A DNA stretch of 32,378 nucleotides from Cylindrotheca closterium (Eukaryota > Bacillariophyta > Bacillariophyceae > Bacillariales > Bacillariaceae), in assembly GCA_933822405.4 (NCBI GenBank), contig CAKOGP040001068.1, positions 1 through 32,378 on the forward strand, written 5' to 3'. Positions 1 to 9,168 of this stretch are shown one piece after another. How positions within the stretch are numbered: the first letter of the stretch is position 1; each line of letters begins with the position of its first letter. The notes beneath the pieces are model-generated. The model ran no database searches. It saw nothing but the letters and a program-made list of their open reading frames with translations, and was not told the DNA's origin. The position numbers were made by a program, and so were the translations under genes.

Positions 1-1865
1 ACCATCGTCAGATCGACGTGCTTCCCTGGAGGCCGATTTGTCCTTACTACTTACGGACTCTAGCGATCGTACACGTGCACCACAGCATGGTCGATCTCAT
101 ATTCAATAGCACGGTCACCTTTATTTGTTGGCAAACCTGCGGCAAAACACGGACAGCTTTCTATTCCCAGAAAAGTCTTCAAACAAAATCATCTTTGGTC
201 GCAACTTTGTGACATTAGATTGACGTTCAACATCATCAAGTGAAACAGTTCCACAACATCCTTTCACTGCAATACAAGACACATTTTCAATGAAACTCTT
301 GTTTTGGATTGTGGCTACTTGGACTCTTTGGATAACAATATGATATTGCAAGCGGCGAAGCCTTCATCTTTGATGCAAGCGGTACAGCCTTCATCTTTGA
401 TGCGGAACTGCGATTGGGGCTGAAGTTGCTTCCACAAAACACACAACAAAAACAGTTGGTGACCGCTTCAAAATGCATCTTTCCAGGGACTTCCACATTT
501 CCCGCATTACTGTGCTCAGACAGTATGATCCAACTAAATGGAGGGCCTTTCCAACTTTCATCAGTTCTCAAACGTAAAGTATATCCATCGCTATTGATTG
601 ATGCGGAACTGCGATTGGGGCTGAAGTTGCTTCCACAAAACACACAACAAAAACAGTTGGTGACCGCTTCAAAATGCATCTTTCCAGGGACTTCCACATT
701 TCCCGCATTTACTGTGCTCAGACAGTATGATCCAACTAAATGGAGGGCCTTTCCAACTTTCATCAGTTCTCAAACGTAAAGTATATCCATCGCTATTGAT
801 TGTTGCATTGTTTCTTGTTGTGCTGGTTTTACATCCTTTACCAAATTCGATCTCACAATGATGTATTCTTCTTTTGAGCTAAACTAAGAGTTGTGCACAA
901 TCGTCGCTCTACAACAAATATCAAGGCGATTGAAATCAGTTCTTGACGTTTCTTCCTACTACAAAACACTAGATGGTTTGAAGGCTTCAAGATCAATCCT
1001 TTGAAGTTTTTAACCATGTTCAAAAACGGATTTCTTGATACATTGCCTGACCCATGACCGTGTCAACCTTTGCAATTGAAAAACAAAGTGGATGCGATCC
1101 TCAACATGGATGTGCCTCCCAACATTTCTGAAGAACAACATACACGCGATTCTCCAAATGGATGCGCCTCCTGACTTTGCTGAATTCTGAGCTTTCTTGG
1201 ATACTGTGACACAATCGTCACATGTAACCGTTCCGTTCTCACATTTTCCATCTTTTGACAATCTCACTGGTACCAGAGCTTTTATTGCGGCAAACGAGTC
1301 CGACAAAACCTTTTGCGACATTTGGATTTGACAACACTTTTGATGCTTCTAGCAATGAAGTGGACGCTGAATCCGTCTCCCAATTCAGTGAATTTGACAC
1401 TAAAAACATCCTCGACAACGCATTGCTCCTTCATGGAAAACGAGATGTTTGCTCTTGTGCATTGCTTGAAACACTTTTATTCAATGATTTGTGCTTTGCA
1501 TATTTTCGACTAAAATCTCACTTTGTGCACGTTGAAAATATACAGCAAGTTTTCACGCGTGAAATCTTCATCAAAAACGTTTTGCCTGCATTTAAATATA
1601 TTCCGGAAATATCAGACTGTTTCTCGCGCATCTTTTCGCGAATGGAGAAACAGCCTGGGATATCCCGCAGTTTTCTGTGAAGCCAGCTTTCTCTTTTTTT
1701 TTGGTGAGTCGATGTGGTCATTTTCACCCTCTTCTGCACGAAACTTCAAAATCGACTTTCACTTATTGCCTGCCAGAAAGAAACTTCTACGACAAGGAAT
1801 TTTATAAATGTTCACAATGCCGTTAAGTATTCAACTTCATTCGCCAGATTAAATTGTAAAGTTTG
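1..1865. other. No recognisable gene; degenerate sequence with short open frames
   Basis: I see no protein family here. The longest open stretches are a plus-strand frame at 1255-1680 (begins with TTG) and a minus-strand frame at 1010-1321. Neither shows a known motif, and neither joins to neighbours through convincing splice sites. The flanking repeats (399-801 and 1866-3068) and the retroelements downstream suggest decayed mobile DNA, but that is inference. A short 18-bp motif beginning at about 361 recurs at about 389, just before the larger tandem duplication. Confidence 0.5.
399..801. repeat. Two-copy tandem duplication, unit about 201 bp
   Basis: The block starting GATGCGGAACTGCGATTGGG at 399 recurs at 600, and the two copies run head to tail to about 801. 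They are nearly identical. The clearest difference is one extra T in copy two (cccgcatttactg against cccgcattactg), which shifts the spacing from 201 to 202 bp. The indel changes the reading frame, so the open frames that cross the block are not conserved between copies. This argues against a coding repeat. Confidence 0.9.
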
Positions 1866-2876
1866 TTTTATTTTTACAGCAATTGCGGAACATCTGTAAT
1901 GACCCCAAAAAAACCTGTAAATTTTTCACAGAAGTTTCGGAACATCTGTGAAAAATTCACAGAGATTTCGGAACATCTGTGAAAAATTCACAGAATTTTT
2001 GACCCAGACGACCAAGCATTGCTTGCGCACACCATTAACCGTTTTTTCCTCTACCGAAATTGTATGGTGCTTTTACGAAAGGGCATGCGTGCACGCATGT
2101 CAGCTGAACCTCTGTTGAAACTTCACGGCAATTTCGGAACATCTGTGAAGACCCTTAAAAAACCTGTGAAAAATTCACAGAGATTTCGGAACATCTGTTG
2201 GTCATTCACAGAGATTTCGGAACATCTGTGAAAAATTCACAGAAAATTTAACGAACTACGACCAAAACGCGACGATCACCGACCAAGAATGAATTCCACG
2301 AGCAGTGATGATGTCGGATCACAGATCCCCGTGCAGAAGGAGTGAGCAAGCCGGTCAGGCCCCGATTCCAGTTCAGATTCACACCAAAATGCGGAATATC
2401 CCAGACGATAGAAAATTTACAGACTTTTTGACTCAGACGACCGTGGAAAAAAGTCTACGACTAGTTTTACATAGTGAAGCCATAAATGTTATATTCCTGG
2501 CTGAACCCACCATTCGCCACAATTTCGACATTTCGGAACATCTGTGAAGACCCTTAAAAAACCTGTGAAAAATTCACAGAAGTTTCGGAACATCTGTGAA
2601 AAATTCACAGAATTTTTGACCCAGACGACCAAGCATTGCTTGCGCACAACATTAACCGTTTTTTCCTCTACCGAAATTGTATGGTGCTTTTACGAAAGGG
2701 CATGCGTGCATGCATGTCAGCTGAACCTCTGTTGAAACTTCACGGCAATTTCGGAACATCTGTGAAGACCCTTAAAAAACCTGTGAAAAATTCACAGAGA
2801 TTTCGGAACATCTGTTGGTCATTCACAGAGATTTCGGAACATCTGTGAAAAATTCACAGAATTTTTGACTCAGAGG
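1866..2876. repeat. Array of a 17-bp palindrome in about 30-bp units
   Basis: The perfect inverted repeat CTGTGAAAAATTCACAG (7-bp arms, AAA centre) occurs eight times, for example at 1946-1962 and 1977-1993, again near 2164 and 2225, and four more times between 2562 and 2860. It usually sits in a unit that also carries TTTCGGAACAT, with 31-bp spacing where adjacent. Degenerate copies such as ctgttggtcattcacag lie between. It could be a protein-binding site array or the remains of a satellite or transposon. No gene explains it. Confidence 0.85.
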
Positions 2877-3068
2877 ACAAAAACAATGGTCAATTAGGGG
2901 AACTGTCTGTAATTTAACGAACTACGACCAAAACGCGACGATCACCGACCAAGAATGAATTCCACGAGCAGTGATGATGTCGGATCACAGATCCCCGTGC
3001 AGAAGGAGTGAGCAAGCCGGTCAGGCCCCGATTCCAGTTCAGATTCACACCAAAATGCGGAATATCCC
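1967..3068. repeat. Segmental tandem duplication (1967-2402 and 2584-3068)
   Basis: The stretch 1967-2244 matches 2584-2861 at an offset of 617 bp. The following stretch 2245-2402 matches 2911-3068 at an offset of 666 bp. The change in offset reflects a 49-bp segment (2862-2910) present only in the second copy. Between copies, 2403-2583 is single-copy sequence ending in more palindrome units. Near-identity, for example gcacaccatt against gcacaacatt, implies a recent event. Small open frames here are duplicated too but encode nothing recognisable. Confidence 0.85.
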
Positions 3069-3685
3069 TGAGGGGAAGAATTTATTGAAGGGGAAGAGTT
3101 TATTGCTTTTCAAAGGTAAAAGTTGATTGCATTTGATCGTATTTGACAAACTCAATGTCAAAATGGATCCCAAGGAGGAAATGTATTCGTTTGAAGAAGA
3201 AGTTCTTCTTCCTCTTCCATCTGAAGCGGAATTCGATTGTGCCTTCAGATGCATGTTTGCTTGTTGTTGAAATGGACTGCAGTGCTGACCATGGATATGG
3301 TGAAATTGAAAATGACGAGAAGATGTTTTAATCGTTTTTGAATCATCTGCCAAATCCAGTCCCGATGGCAAACATCTAAAAACATCAATTCCAACAACAT
3401 GTTGCACTCATTCATCAATCGCGAAACGCAACAACTTGGGCTCAATATCCAATCATGCAAAGTGACAATCGAAATGTGATCTGCTATCTTGCAGATTTGA
3501 GTAAACCTAACGAATTGAGAATTCTTTGCATGAAACTGTGGTTGCTTCGGTGATTGTGAGAAACCATTTGGTAATTGGACATCAAGCTACACCTCTTGAT
3601 GCAATACAGTTTTCAGACAAGTCTACGCTACTGCTTTGAAAAGGAAAGTCAAATCTCTCGATTTTGAAGTTTGTCAAGTGAACAA
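3069..3685. other. No recognisable gene between the palindrome repeats and the copia LTR
   Basis: A 35-codon plus-strand frame starts with ATG at 3163 and ends in TGA. An 18-codon frame with its own ATG follows, starting MDCSADHGYG. They read like pieces of one acidic protein broken by stops, but I do not recognise a family. The right edge directly abuts the LTR at 3686. Confidence 0.4.
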
Positions 3686-3933
3686 TGTGATCTATTCGAT
3701 GTTTTGATGGATCTAGTTTAAATATTGTGCGTAAAGCTTTTGTTGCGAAAAGCAGATTGTCGTTGTGAAAAGCAGATTGTCGTTGTTGCTTTTCAAAAGG
3801 TTGTTGTTTGTTTGAAAATATTCAAACGGCCAACGATCAACATTTGTAATCGACTTGAAAGCTCACCTTACTTGGATTAAAGATCGATCCAAGCGATTCA
3901 ATGATATGACTCTCGAAGGCGATAAATCTCTCA
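3686..3933 (-). repeat. 3' LTR of element 1 (248 bp)
   Basis: Read on the minus strand the repeat starts TGAGAGATTTATC and ends ATAGATCACA, giving the TG...CA ends typical of LTRs. It matches 10185-10417 over its whole length and 7695-7839 over its 3' part. Relative to the 10185 copy it carries one extra copy of a roughly 20-bp internal repeat (gaaaagcagattgtcgttgt) and lacks 5 bp near the ggcc motif. The polyprotein stop codon TGA is formed by the first three bases of this LTR. Confidence 0.88.
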
Positions 3934-6900
3934 CTCCCTCTTGCCAAGAGAGTCCCAACCCATGAAACGGTTGCGAAGTCTGATGAATTGATCTTTAGGA
4001 AGTGGTTTGGTGAAAATATCGGCCATCTGCTCTTTTGTAGAGACATGCTTGATGATTATGGTTTTCGCCAATATGTGAGAACGAAAATGATGCAGTCGGA
4101 CAGACAAGTGCTTAGTCCTTGGTCTTGTTCGGTGATTTGTTGCAATCTCGAGGCAGCTGCGATTATCTTCAAAAACAGTGCATACAACCTTTGGGGTATC
4201 CATAGATAAGTTGAAACCCAACGAACGTAATTCATTTACCAGATTCATAACAGCAATGACTTCACGTAGAGACGTAGATAATGCAATATATTCAGCTTCA
4301 GTCGTAGATAATGCAACCAATGTTTGAAGCTTTGATGCCCAAATAATGGGACATCCAGCGTAGGTAATGATGTATCCTGTTCGAGATCTTGCAGACAAAG
4401 GATCAGTTGATGTGCGGTCTTGCCAAGAGCCGGCCCAATCCGCATCGACATAACATTCCAACCCTTTCGTAGGATCTGGCTTGAATCGAAGCCCTTGATG
4501 TTGTGTCGAATGCAAGTACCTGCAGATTCTTTTGACTGCAGTACCATGAGACTCTTTTGGATCATTGCAAAATCGAGCACACTGTTGCACTGCCATTGTG
4601 AGATCCGGGCGAATCATGGCCTGTAAATAACTAAGGCTGCCAACCACCGATCTGTAGTTCCACGGATAATCATGAGCCTTACCGTCTGGGTCCTTGTCTG
4701 ATATGTTTGCACTGGAAGCTGGACTGTCGTGAGTTTTGACTTGGTCAGCAGTGAGCCCGACCATTTCTAATATCCGTTGAATCATGCGAGGCTGTTCAAG
4801 AAGGATCGATCCGTCGGGTTGTTTTGTGAAACAAGTACCAAGATAGTCTTGCAGTTCCCCATCGTCCGTCAAATTGTATTGTTCCTGTAGGGATTTGATT
4901 TCTTTATTGATCAAAGCTTTGTTTGGGGACATGAGACAGGCATCATCAAAGTAGAGTACCAATATGATGTCCTGTTTTGTGTATAAGCAAGAATCGATGC
5001 TTGATTGTTGCCATCCGCGATCGATCAATCCCTTGTGAAGAAATTGACCCCATGTTCGTCCCGCGTCTTTGAGTCCATATAAATTCTGTAATAACTTGTA
5101 CACACTGGTGAATCGGTCGCCTGGCCGAGGCATATCAGGAATCACAAACTTTGGAGGAACTCTTGGTGGTTGCATGAAGATGTCGGTCTTGATGGGAGCT
5201 TGCGGATATGCTAGGACAAAGTCAATTGACTCCATATGCCAGTTGTTGATGAGGGCAAAGATGACCATGAGACGTACAGTGCTCCATGACACCACGGGTG
5301 CATACGTATCCCAGTAATCAACATTCTCAATGGATCGATGGCCGCCAGCGCACAATCTAGCTTTCCACTTGATTATCTCCCCAAGGGGGTTCTTCTTTCT
5401 TTTCATCGCCCAAACCATGGGAATTGCTCTTTTGCCACTGTATGTTGGAATACTTCTGATGGGTACAACCTTCCAATGCTTTCTTCCAATGTGATCGCCA
5501 AGTTCTTTGTACATGGCTTTGATGAATTCGGCTCGGTCGTGAGCCTTCATTGCTTCGTCAAATGTCAAGGTGTCTGGATCAGCTGATCCAGCAAGTGCAA
5601 AGATTGATGCAAATGGGTGTGGCTCCTCTGAGTGATCCGCTTGTAGTAGTTCATGTCCTTGGAGCTCTTCATGGTCGAGAGCTGGTGAAAAAGTTTCTAG
5701 ATATGCAGAGTTGGCGGTTGCCATTTGGTCGTTGAATATTCTTGGATTCGGTCTGGAATGTCGTCCCGATCTGGTCCTGCGTATTTCGGGTTCCTGAATT
5801 GATGCATGTTCGGATTCTTGGTTTTCTCCCGGAGGGGAGGTAATTGTCTTGGGATCTTCAGTAGTGTTGAAGTCGTTGGTTAGTTCTCCAATGGTATGTT
5901 CGTCGTCCCATTGTGTGATGAATTGGGGTACAGCCGGCAGCGGAACCTCCTGTTGATTCTGATTCTTGGCAAAGAGATCAGTAGATGGAAGGTCAATGAC
6001 TTCCTTTGTCTTGTCTCTGTGCAACTGAGCTTTGCGTTGCCAAGATGAGGTAAAATGGACATCTCTCTTACAAGTGTCAAAAGCATCGTCGTAGATGCAA
6101 TGGAACTGGGGAGACACGTTGCCTGTTCTTGTGTTCAGCACTAACGGTACACTGGATGCATGATTGGGAGAGTGGCAAAGGAATATGCCTACTCGACTCC
6201 GATCCGCCCATTTGTTGTGCGAATGTTGGGCTTGCAAGCTGTCTTCAAGCACGTACACCGGAGATCCGAAAGGGTGAAAATGATCAAGATTTGGTTCCAC
6301 TTCAACTTGGGCCATCTTTGATATGGGAGATTCTTCGTATTTGGCATGTTGCTTGATGCGTCCTCTCACTTTGATTTCAGGTGTGTATTTGGTTGGAAGC
6401 GAATTCTTCAGATTAGTGTAGTTCTTGAGAGCGGCTGGCCACAGAGCCGCATGAATGGCATCCGGCCATCGATGAGCAGCATGAATCAATGCAGTTCTTG
6501 CCCCTTCTGTCACTTCTTTGATCTTTCTCTCGGCTTTCCCATTCTGATGGTGCGCATTGACACCACAGAACGTCAAACCTTGACCGGCCTTAGTAATTGA
6601 ATTGCGAAAGGCCTTGGTGTCGAATAATCCGTTATCAGCATGGTAATGTCGGATGGACACTCCATGAGTAGCACACTCTTGTTCAAACGCAACTGGAGGC
6701 GCGCTCAGTCGGCCTTCTTCGAAGTCATTGATCTTCTGTTGTACCCACGAGAACCAAGCATGAGGCTGTTTGATTCGACTGTAGACGGTGAGGAGCAGTT
6801 GGAGGCATTCCGGGTCAGAGAGGGATCGGGCCGAAGTGGTGGCCAGAGCAATCAGTTGGCTTGCTTTAGCATTGATCTTCTTGATGTCAAAGTCAAAATC

Positions 6901-7527
6901 CGCGGGGTCAAGAACGCCAAGGTCTGTAAGGGCTTGCATTGATACAAGAAGGGAAGCTGATGCAGTAGTGTCCATGATGGCTTTGAACAATGTGGGTCCA
7001 TCCCCTTGTCCAAGAGTTGGCATGCTGCCGTTCAAACCAAAAAGTTGAAGTAGTAGTGCAGGAGAAAGGCTGCTTTGAATGCATTTGAAAAGCCAGCTAG
7101 AGTTTTGTCTAGCTCGAGGATCCGTTCTTAGAGTAGCTTGACTCACAACATCAGTCATCAGAATGGAGTGATAGTCTGTCAGTAGGTTCTTGCCTCCAAA
7201 ATGTAGAATGCCCGTGGGTCCTGCAACGTCCATGTAAGTTTCGCTGCAGTGGAGTTTAAGGTCCTGTATCCAGATAACAACTTCTGTTTCGTCGCCTGTA
7301 ATTTCAGTTGGGAGTTTGGCAGATGCCTTGTCTGCGGCGGCGGCACCACTGCGAGAGGATAGGTCAACTGGTTGTCCGGAATCATGAAGGTTGTACACTG
7401 CAGTACGAGCAGGAGGTGCAGGTGCCGCTGCAGCTGCTTGCTGCGCTTGGAGTTGGGCAAGGAACTGAGCGCCAACCTGAGTCAGGGCAGCGGTCATGGC
7501 GGCGACTTGTGCATCTGCGTCGGCCAT
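3931..7527 (-). CDS. Copia gag-pol polyprotein, in-frame deletion derivative (1198 aa)
   Basis: The ATG at 7527 starts MADADAQVAAM, and the frame is open to TGA at 3931. Residues 1 to about 271 are gag-like, with an Ala/Gln/Pro-rich start and no CCHC knuckle after it. From about 272 the frame passes straight into the second half of an integrase core: HADNG near 298 supplies the second Asp and NGKAERK near 333 the Glu. The HHCC region and first Asp are missing, as is the aspartic protease. Reverse transcriptase starts near 700, with its catalytic motif YFDDA near 856. RNase H follows, with DADWAG near 1028, TEAEY and EDNRS. The C-terminus KRE is encoded by the polypurine tract. Such a protein could still reverse transcribe but should be unable to mature or integrate on its own. 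It would have to borrow functions from full-length relatives. Confidence 0.88.
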   Translation of the reverse strand: MADADAQVAAMTAALTQVGAQFLAQLQAQQAAAAAPAPPARTAVYNLHDSGQPVDLSSRSGAAAADKASAKLPTEITGDETEVVIWIQDLKLHCSETYMDVAGPTGILHFGGKNLLTDYHSILMTDVVSQATLRTDPRARQNSSWLFKCIQSSLSPALLLQLFGLNGSMPTLGQGDGPTLFKAIMDTTASASLLVSMQALTDLGVLDPADFDFDIKKINAKASQLIALATTSARSLSDPECLQLLLTVYSRIKQPHAWFSWVQQKINDFEEGRLSAPPVAFEQECATHGVSIRHYHADNGLFDTKAFRNSITKAGQGLTFCGVNAHHQNGKAERKIKEVTEGARTALIHAAHRWPDAIHAALWPAALKNYTNLKNSLPTKYTPEIKVRGRIKQHAKYEESPISKMAQVEVEPNLDHFHPFGSPVYVLEDSLQAQHSHNKWADRSRVGIFLCHSPNHASSVPLVLNTRTGNVSPQFHCIYDDAFDTCKRDVHFTSSWQRKAQLHRDKTKEVIDLPSTDLFAKNQNQQEVPLPAVPQFITQWDDEHTIGELTNDFNTTEDPKTITSPPGENQESEHASIQEPEIRRTRSGRHSRPNPRIFNDQMATANSAYLETFSPALDHEELQGHELLQADHSEEPHPFASIFALAGSADPDTLTFDEAMKAHDRAEFIKAMYKELGDHIGRKHWKVVPIRSIPTYSGKRAIPMVWAMKRKKNPLGEIIKWKARLCAGGHRSIENVDYWDTYAPVVSWSTVRLMVIFALINNWHMESIDFVLAYPQAPIKTDIFMQPPRVPPKFVIPDMPRPGDRFTSVYKLLQNLYGLKDAGRTWGQFLHKGLIDRGWQQSSIDSCLYTKQDIILVLYFDDACLMSPNKALINKEIKSLQEQYNLTDDGELQDYLGTCFTKQPDGSILLEQPRMIQRILEMVGLTADQVKTHDSPASSANISDKDPDGKAHDYPWNYRSVVGSLSYLQAMIRPDLTMAVQQCARFCNDPKESHGTAVKRICRYLHSTQHQGLRFKPDPTKGLECYVDADWAGSWQDRTSTDPLSARSRTGYIITYAGCPIIWASKLQTLVALSTTEAEYIALSTSLREVIAVMNLVNELRSLGFNLSMDTPKVVCTVFEDNRSCLEIATNHRTRPRTKHLSVRLHHFRSHILAKTIIIKHVSTKEQMADIFTKPLPKDQFIRLRNRFMGWDSLGKRE
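3934..3942 (-). other. Polypurine tract of element 1
   Basis: The minus strand reads AAGAGGGAG immediately before the TGAGAG start of the 3' LTR. This is the expected place and composition for the primer of plus-strand DNA synthesis. It lies inside the last codons of the polyprotein, so coding sequence, polypurine tract and LTR overlap. Confidence 0.7.
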
Positions 7528-7680
7528 GGCTGTACGGATTGCACGGCGCGATCTGGTGTCGATCTTGAAGTGTTAGAGCGCGAAGGGGCTCGAGAAGAAG
7601 AGGAGCGAGGGGCTCAAAAAGGAGCGATGATGGCTCAAAAAAGGAACGATTCGGAGAGGAAGATCTTCGTTACAAATCGT

Positions 7681-7694
7681 TGGGCTCATAAACC
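7681..7694 (-). other. Candidate primer-binding site, methionine tRNA anticodon-arm type
   Basis: Directly inside the 5' LTR the minus strand reads GGTTTATGAGCCCA. Its complement, TGGGCTCATAAACC, looks like the anticodon stem-loop of an initiator methionine tRNA (GGGCTCATAACCC in yeast), not like a tRNA 3' end. Drosophila copia and yeast Ty5 are primed this way by an initiator-tRNA fragment. The match is only about 10-13 nt, so this remains a proposal. Confidence 0.5.
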
Positions 7695-7839
7695 TGTGAT
7701 CTATTCGATGTTTCGATGGATTTAGTTTAAATATTGTGTGTAAAGCTTTCGTTGCGAAAAGCAGATTGTCGTTGTGAAAAACAGATTGTCGTTGTTGTTT
7801 TTCAAAAGGTTGTTGTTTGTTTGAAAATATTCAAACGGC
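7695..7839 (-). repeat. 5' LTR of element 1, truncated (145 bp remain)
   Basis: It matches the 3' part (minus sense) of the LTRs at 3686 and 10185, with only a few substitutions against the 3686 copy. Homology stops at caaacggcc. The other LTRs continue with aacgatcaacatttg, whereas this one continues into unrelated sequence. About 95 bp of the LTR, including its U3 start, are lost. The element therefore probably has no promoter of its own. Confidence 0.85.
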
Positions 7840-7854
7840 CACTGCAGGTGTTGG

Positions 7855-8086
7855 CTAGCGAAGGACGGACTGATCGGAACGCCCAAGTACGTATGCAAAG
7901 AAGGTACAGTAGCAGGACAGTGGAAAGCTACGTACCAAAGAGGTTGTGAAAGAAGTTGGTAAAGGAGCTGCTAGCGAAGGACGGACTGATCGGAACGCCC
8001 AAGTACGTATGCAAAGAAGGTACAGTAGCAGGACAGTGGAAAGCTACGTACCAAAGAGGTTGTGAAAGAAGTTGGTAAAGGAGCTG
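7855..8086. repeat. Perfect 116-bp tandem duplication
   Basis: The block starting CTAGCGAAGGACGGACTGAT at 7855 is repeated without visible change at 7971, and the second copy ends at 8086 (gagctg). The copies lie in the unrelated sequence between the two copia elements. Their identity implies a very recent event. No coding frame is evident. Confidence 0.92.
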
Positions 8087-8286
8087 CAGCTCAGTTGCAG
8101 CTCATTCCTTTTGAAAAGACTGCTCTGTATTTGACAGAGTGAATTTGAAGTCTAGGAATAGATAGTTATTAAGATTACCCTAGTCCCACCTCACCCTTGG
8201 AGGAAACCAGCGCTTGCGCTGGGGGATTAGGCCCAATTGGAGTCTGCGAAATCCAAAGCGATTGAGAAGGATGAACAATCGCAAAC
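8087..8286 (-). other. Foreign segment fused to the truncated 3' side of element 2; possible end of another retroelement
   Basis: Homology to element 1 stops at about 8287, after the residues RVPPKF. The frame runs on through unrelated sequence to a TAG at 8175. On the minus strand there is a purine-rich run AAGGGTGAGGTGGGA followed by TGGGACTAGGG, which resembles a polypurine tract next to an LTR start. That would make 7840-8180 part of an LTR from a different family. Only one copy is present in the window, so this is speculative. Confidence 0.3.
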
Positions 8287-9168
8287 TTTGGAGGAACTCT
8301 TGGTGGTTGCATGAAGATGTCGGTCTTGATAGGAGCTTGCGGATATGCTAGGACGAAGTCAATTGACTCCATATGCCAGTTGTTGATGAGGGCAAAGATG
8401 ACCATGAGACGTACAGTGCTCCATGACACCACGGGTGCATACGTATCCCAGTAATCAACATTCTCAATGGATCGATGGCCGCCAGCGCACAATCTAGCTT
8501 TCCACTTGATTATCTCCCCAAGGGGGTTCTTCTTTCTTTTCATCGCCCAAACCATGGGAATTGCTCTTTTGCCACTGTATGTTGGAATACTTCTGATGGG
8601 TACAACCTTCCAATGCTTTCTTCCAATGTGATCACCAAGTTCTTTGTACATGGCTTTGATGAATTCGGCCCGGTCGTGAGCCTTCATTGCTTCGTCAAAT
8701 GTCAAAGTGTCTGGATCAGCTGATCCAGCAAGTGCAAAGATTGATGCAAATGGGTGTGGCTCCTCTGAGTGATCCGCTTGTAGTAGTTCATGCCCTTGGA
8801 GCTCTTCATGGTCAAGAGCAGGTGAAAAAGTTTCTAGATATGCAGAGTTGGCGGTTGCCATTTGGTCGTTGAATATTCTTGGATTCGGTTTGGAATGTCG
8901 TCCCGATCTGGTCCTGCGTATTTCGGGTTCCTGAATTGATGCATGTTCAGATTCTTGGTTTTCTCTCGGAGGAGAGATAATTGTCTTGGGATCTTCAGTA
9001 GAGTTGAAATCGTCGGTTAGTTCTCCAATGGTATGTTCGTCGTCCCATTGTGTGATGAATTGGGGTACGGCCAGCAGCGGAACCTCCTGTTGATTCTGAT
9101 TCCTAGCAAAGAGATCAGTAGATGGAAGGTCAATGACTTCCTTTGTCTTGTCTCTGTGCAACTGAGCT
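8287..9168 (-). pseudogene. Copia pol fragment (post-integrase linker and start of reverse transcriptase)
   Basis: The open frame 8175-9305 contains about 290 residues of genuine polyprotein. They start at KAQLHRDKTK and end at RVPPKF, and include WKARLCAGGHR and DTYAPVV of the reverse-transcriptase fingers. The part before it (9169-9305) is gag read out of frame, and the tail (8175-8286) is unrelated. The YxDD motif and RNase H are absent. Its frame differs from that of the upstream gag. Confidence 0.85.

Larger units (their letters stand above)
3686..7839 (-). mobile_element. Ty1/copia LTR retrotransposon, internally deleted (element 1)
   Basis: In minus-strand order it has a truncated 5' LTR (7695-7839), a primer-binding region (7681-7694), a 5' leader (7528-7680), one long gag-pol frame (3931-7527), a polypurine tract (3934-3942) and a 3' LTR (3686-3933). 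The domain order integrase, reverse transcriptase, RNase H defines copia. Intact copia polyproteins are usually well over 1300 residues. Here protease, the zinc knuckle and the first part of integrase are absent, yet the frame is open. The 5' LTR loses homology after caaacggcc at about 7839, so no target-site duplication can be checked. It resembles diatom CoDi elements; the exact lineage is not determined. Confidence 0.9.

Noticed and set aside
1255..1680. 141-codon plus-strand frame in the left flank
   Set aside because: It starts with TTG, overlaps other frames of similar length, and shows no conserved motif; it sits in repeat-rich DNA.
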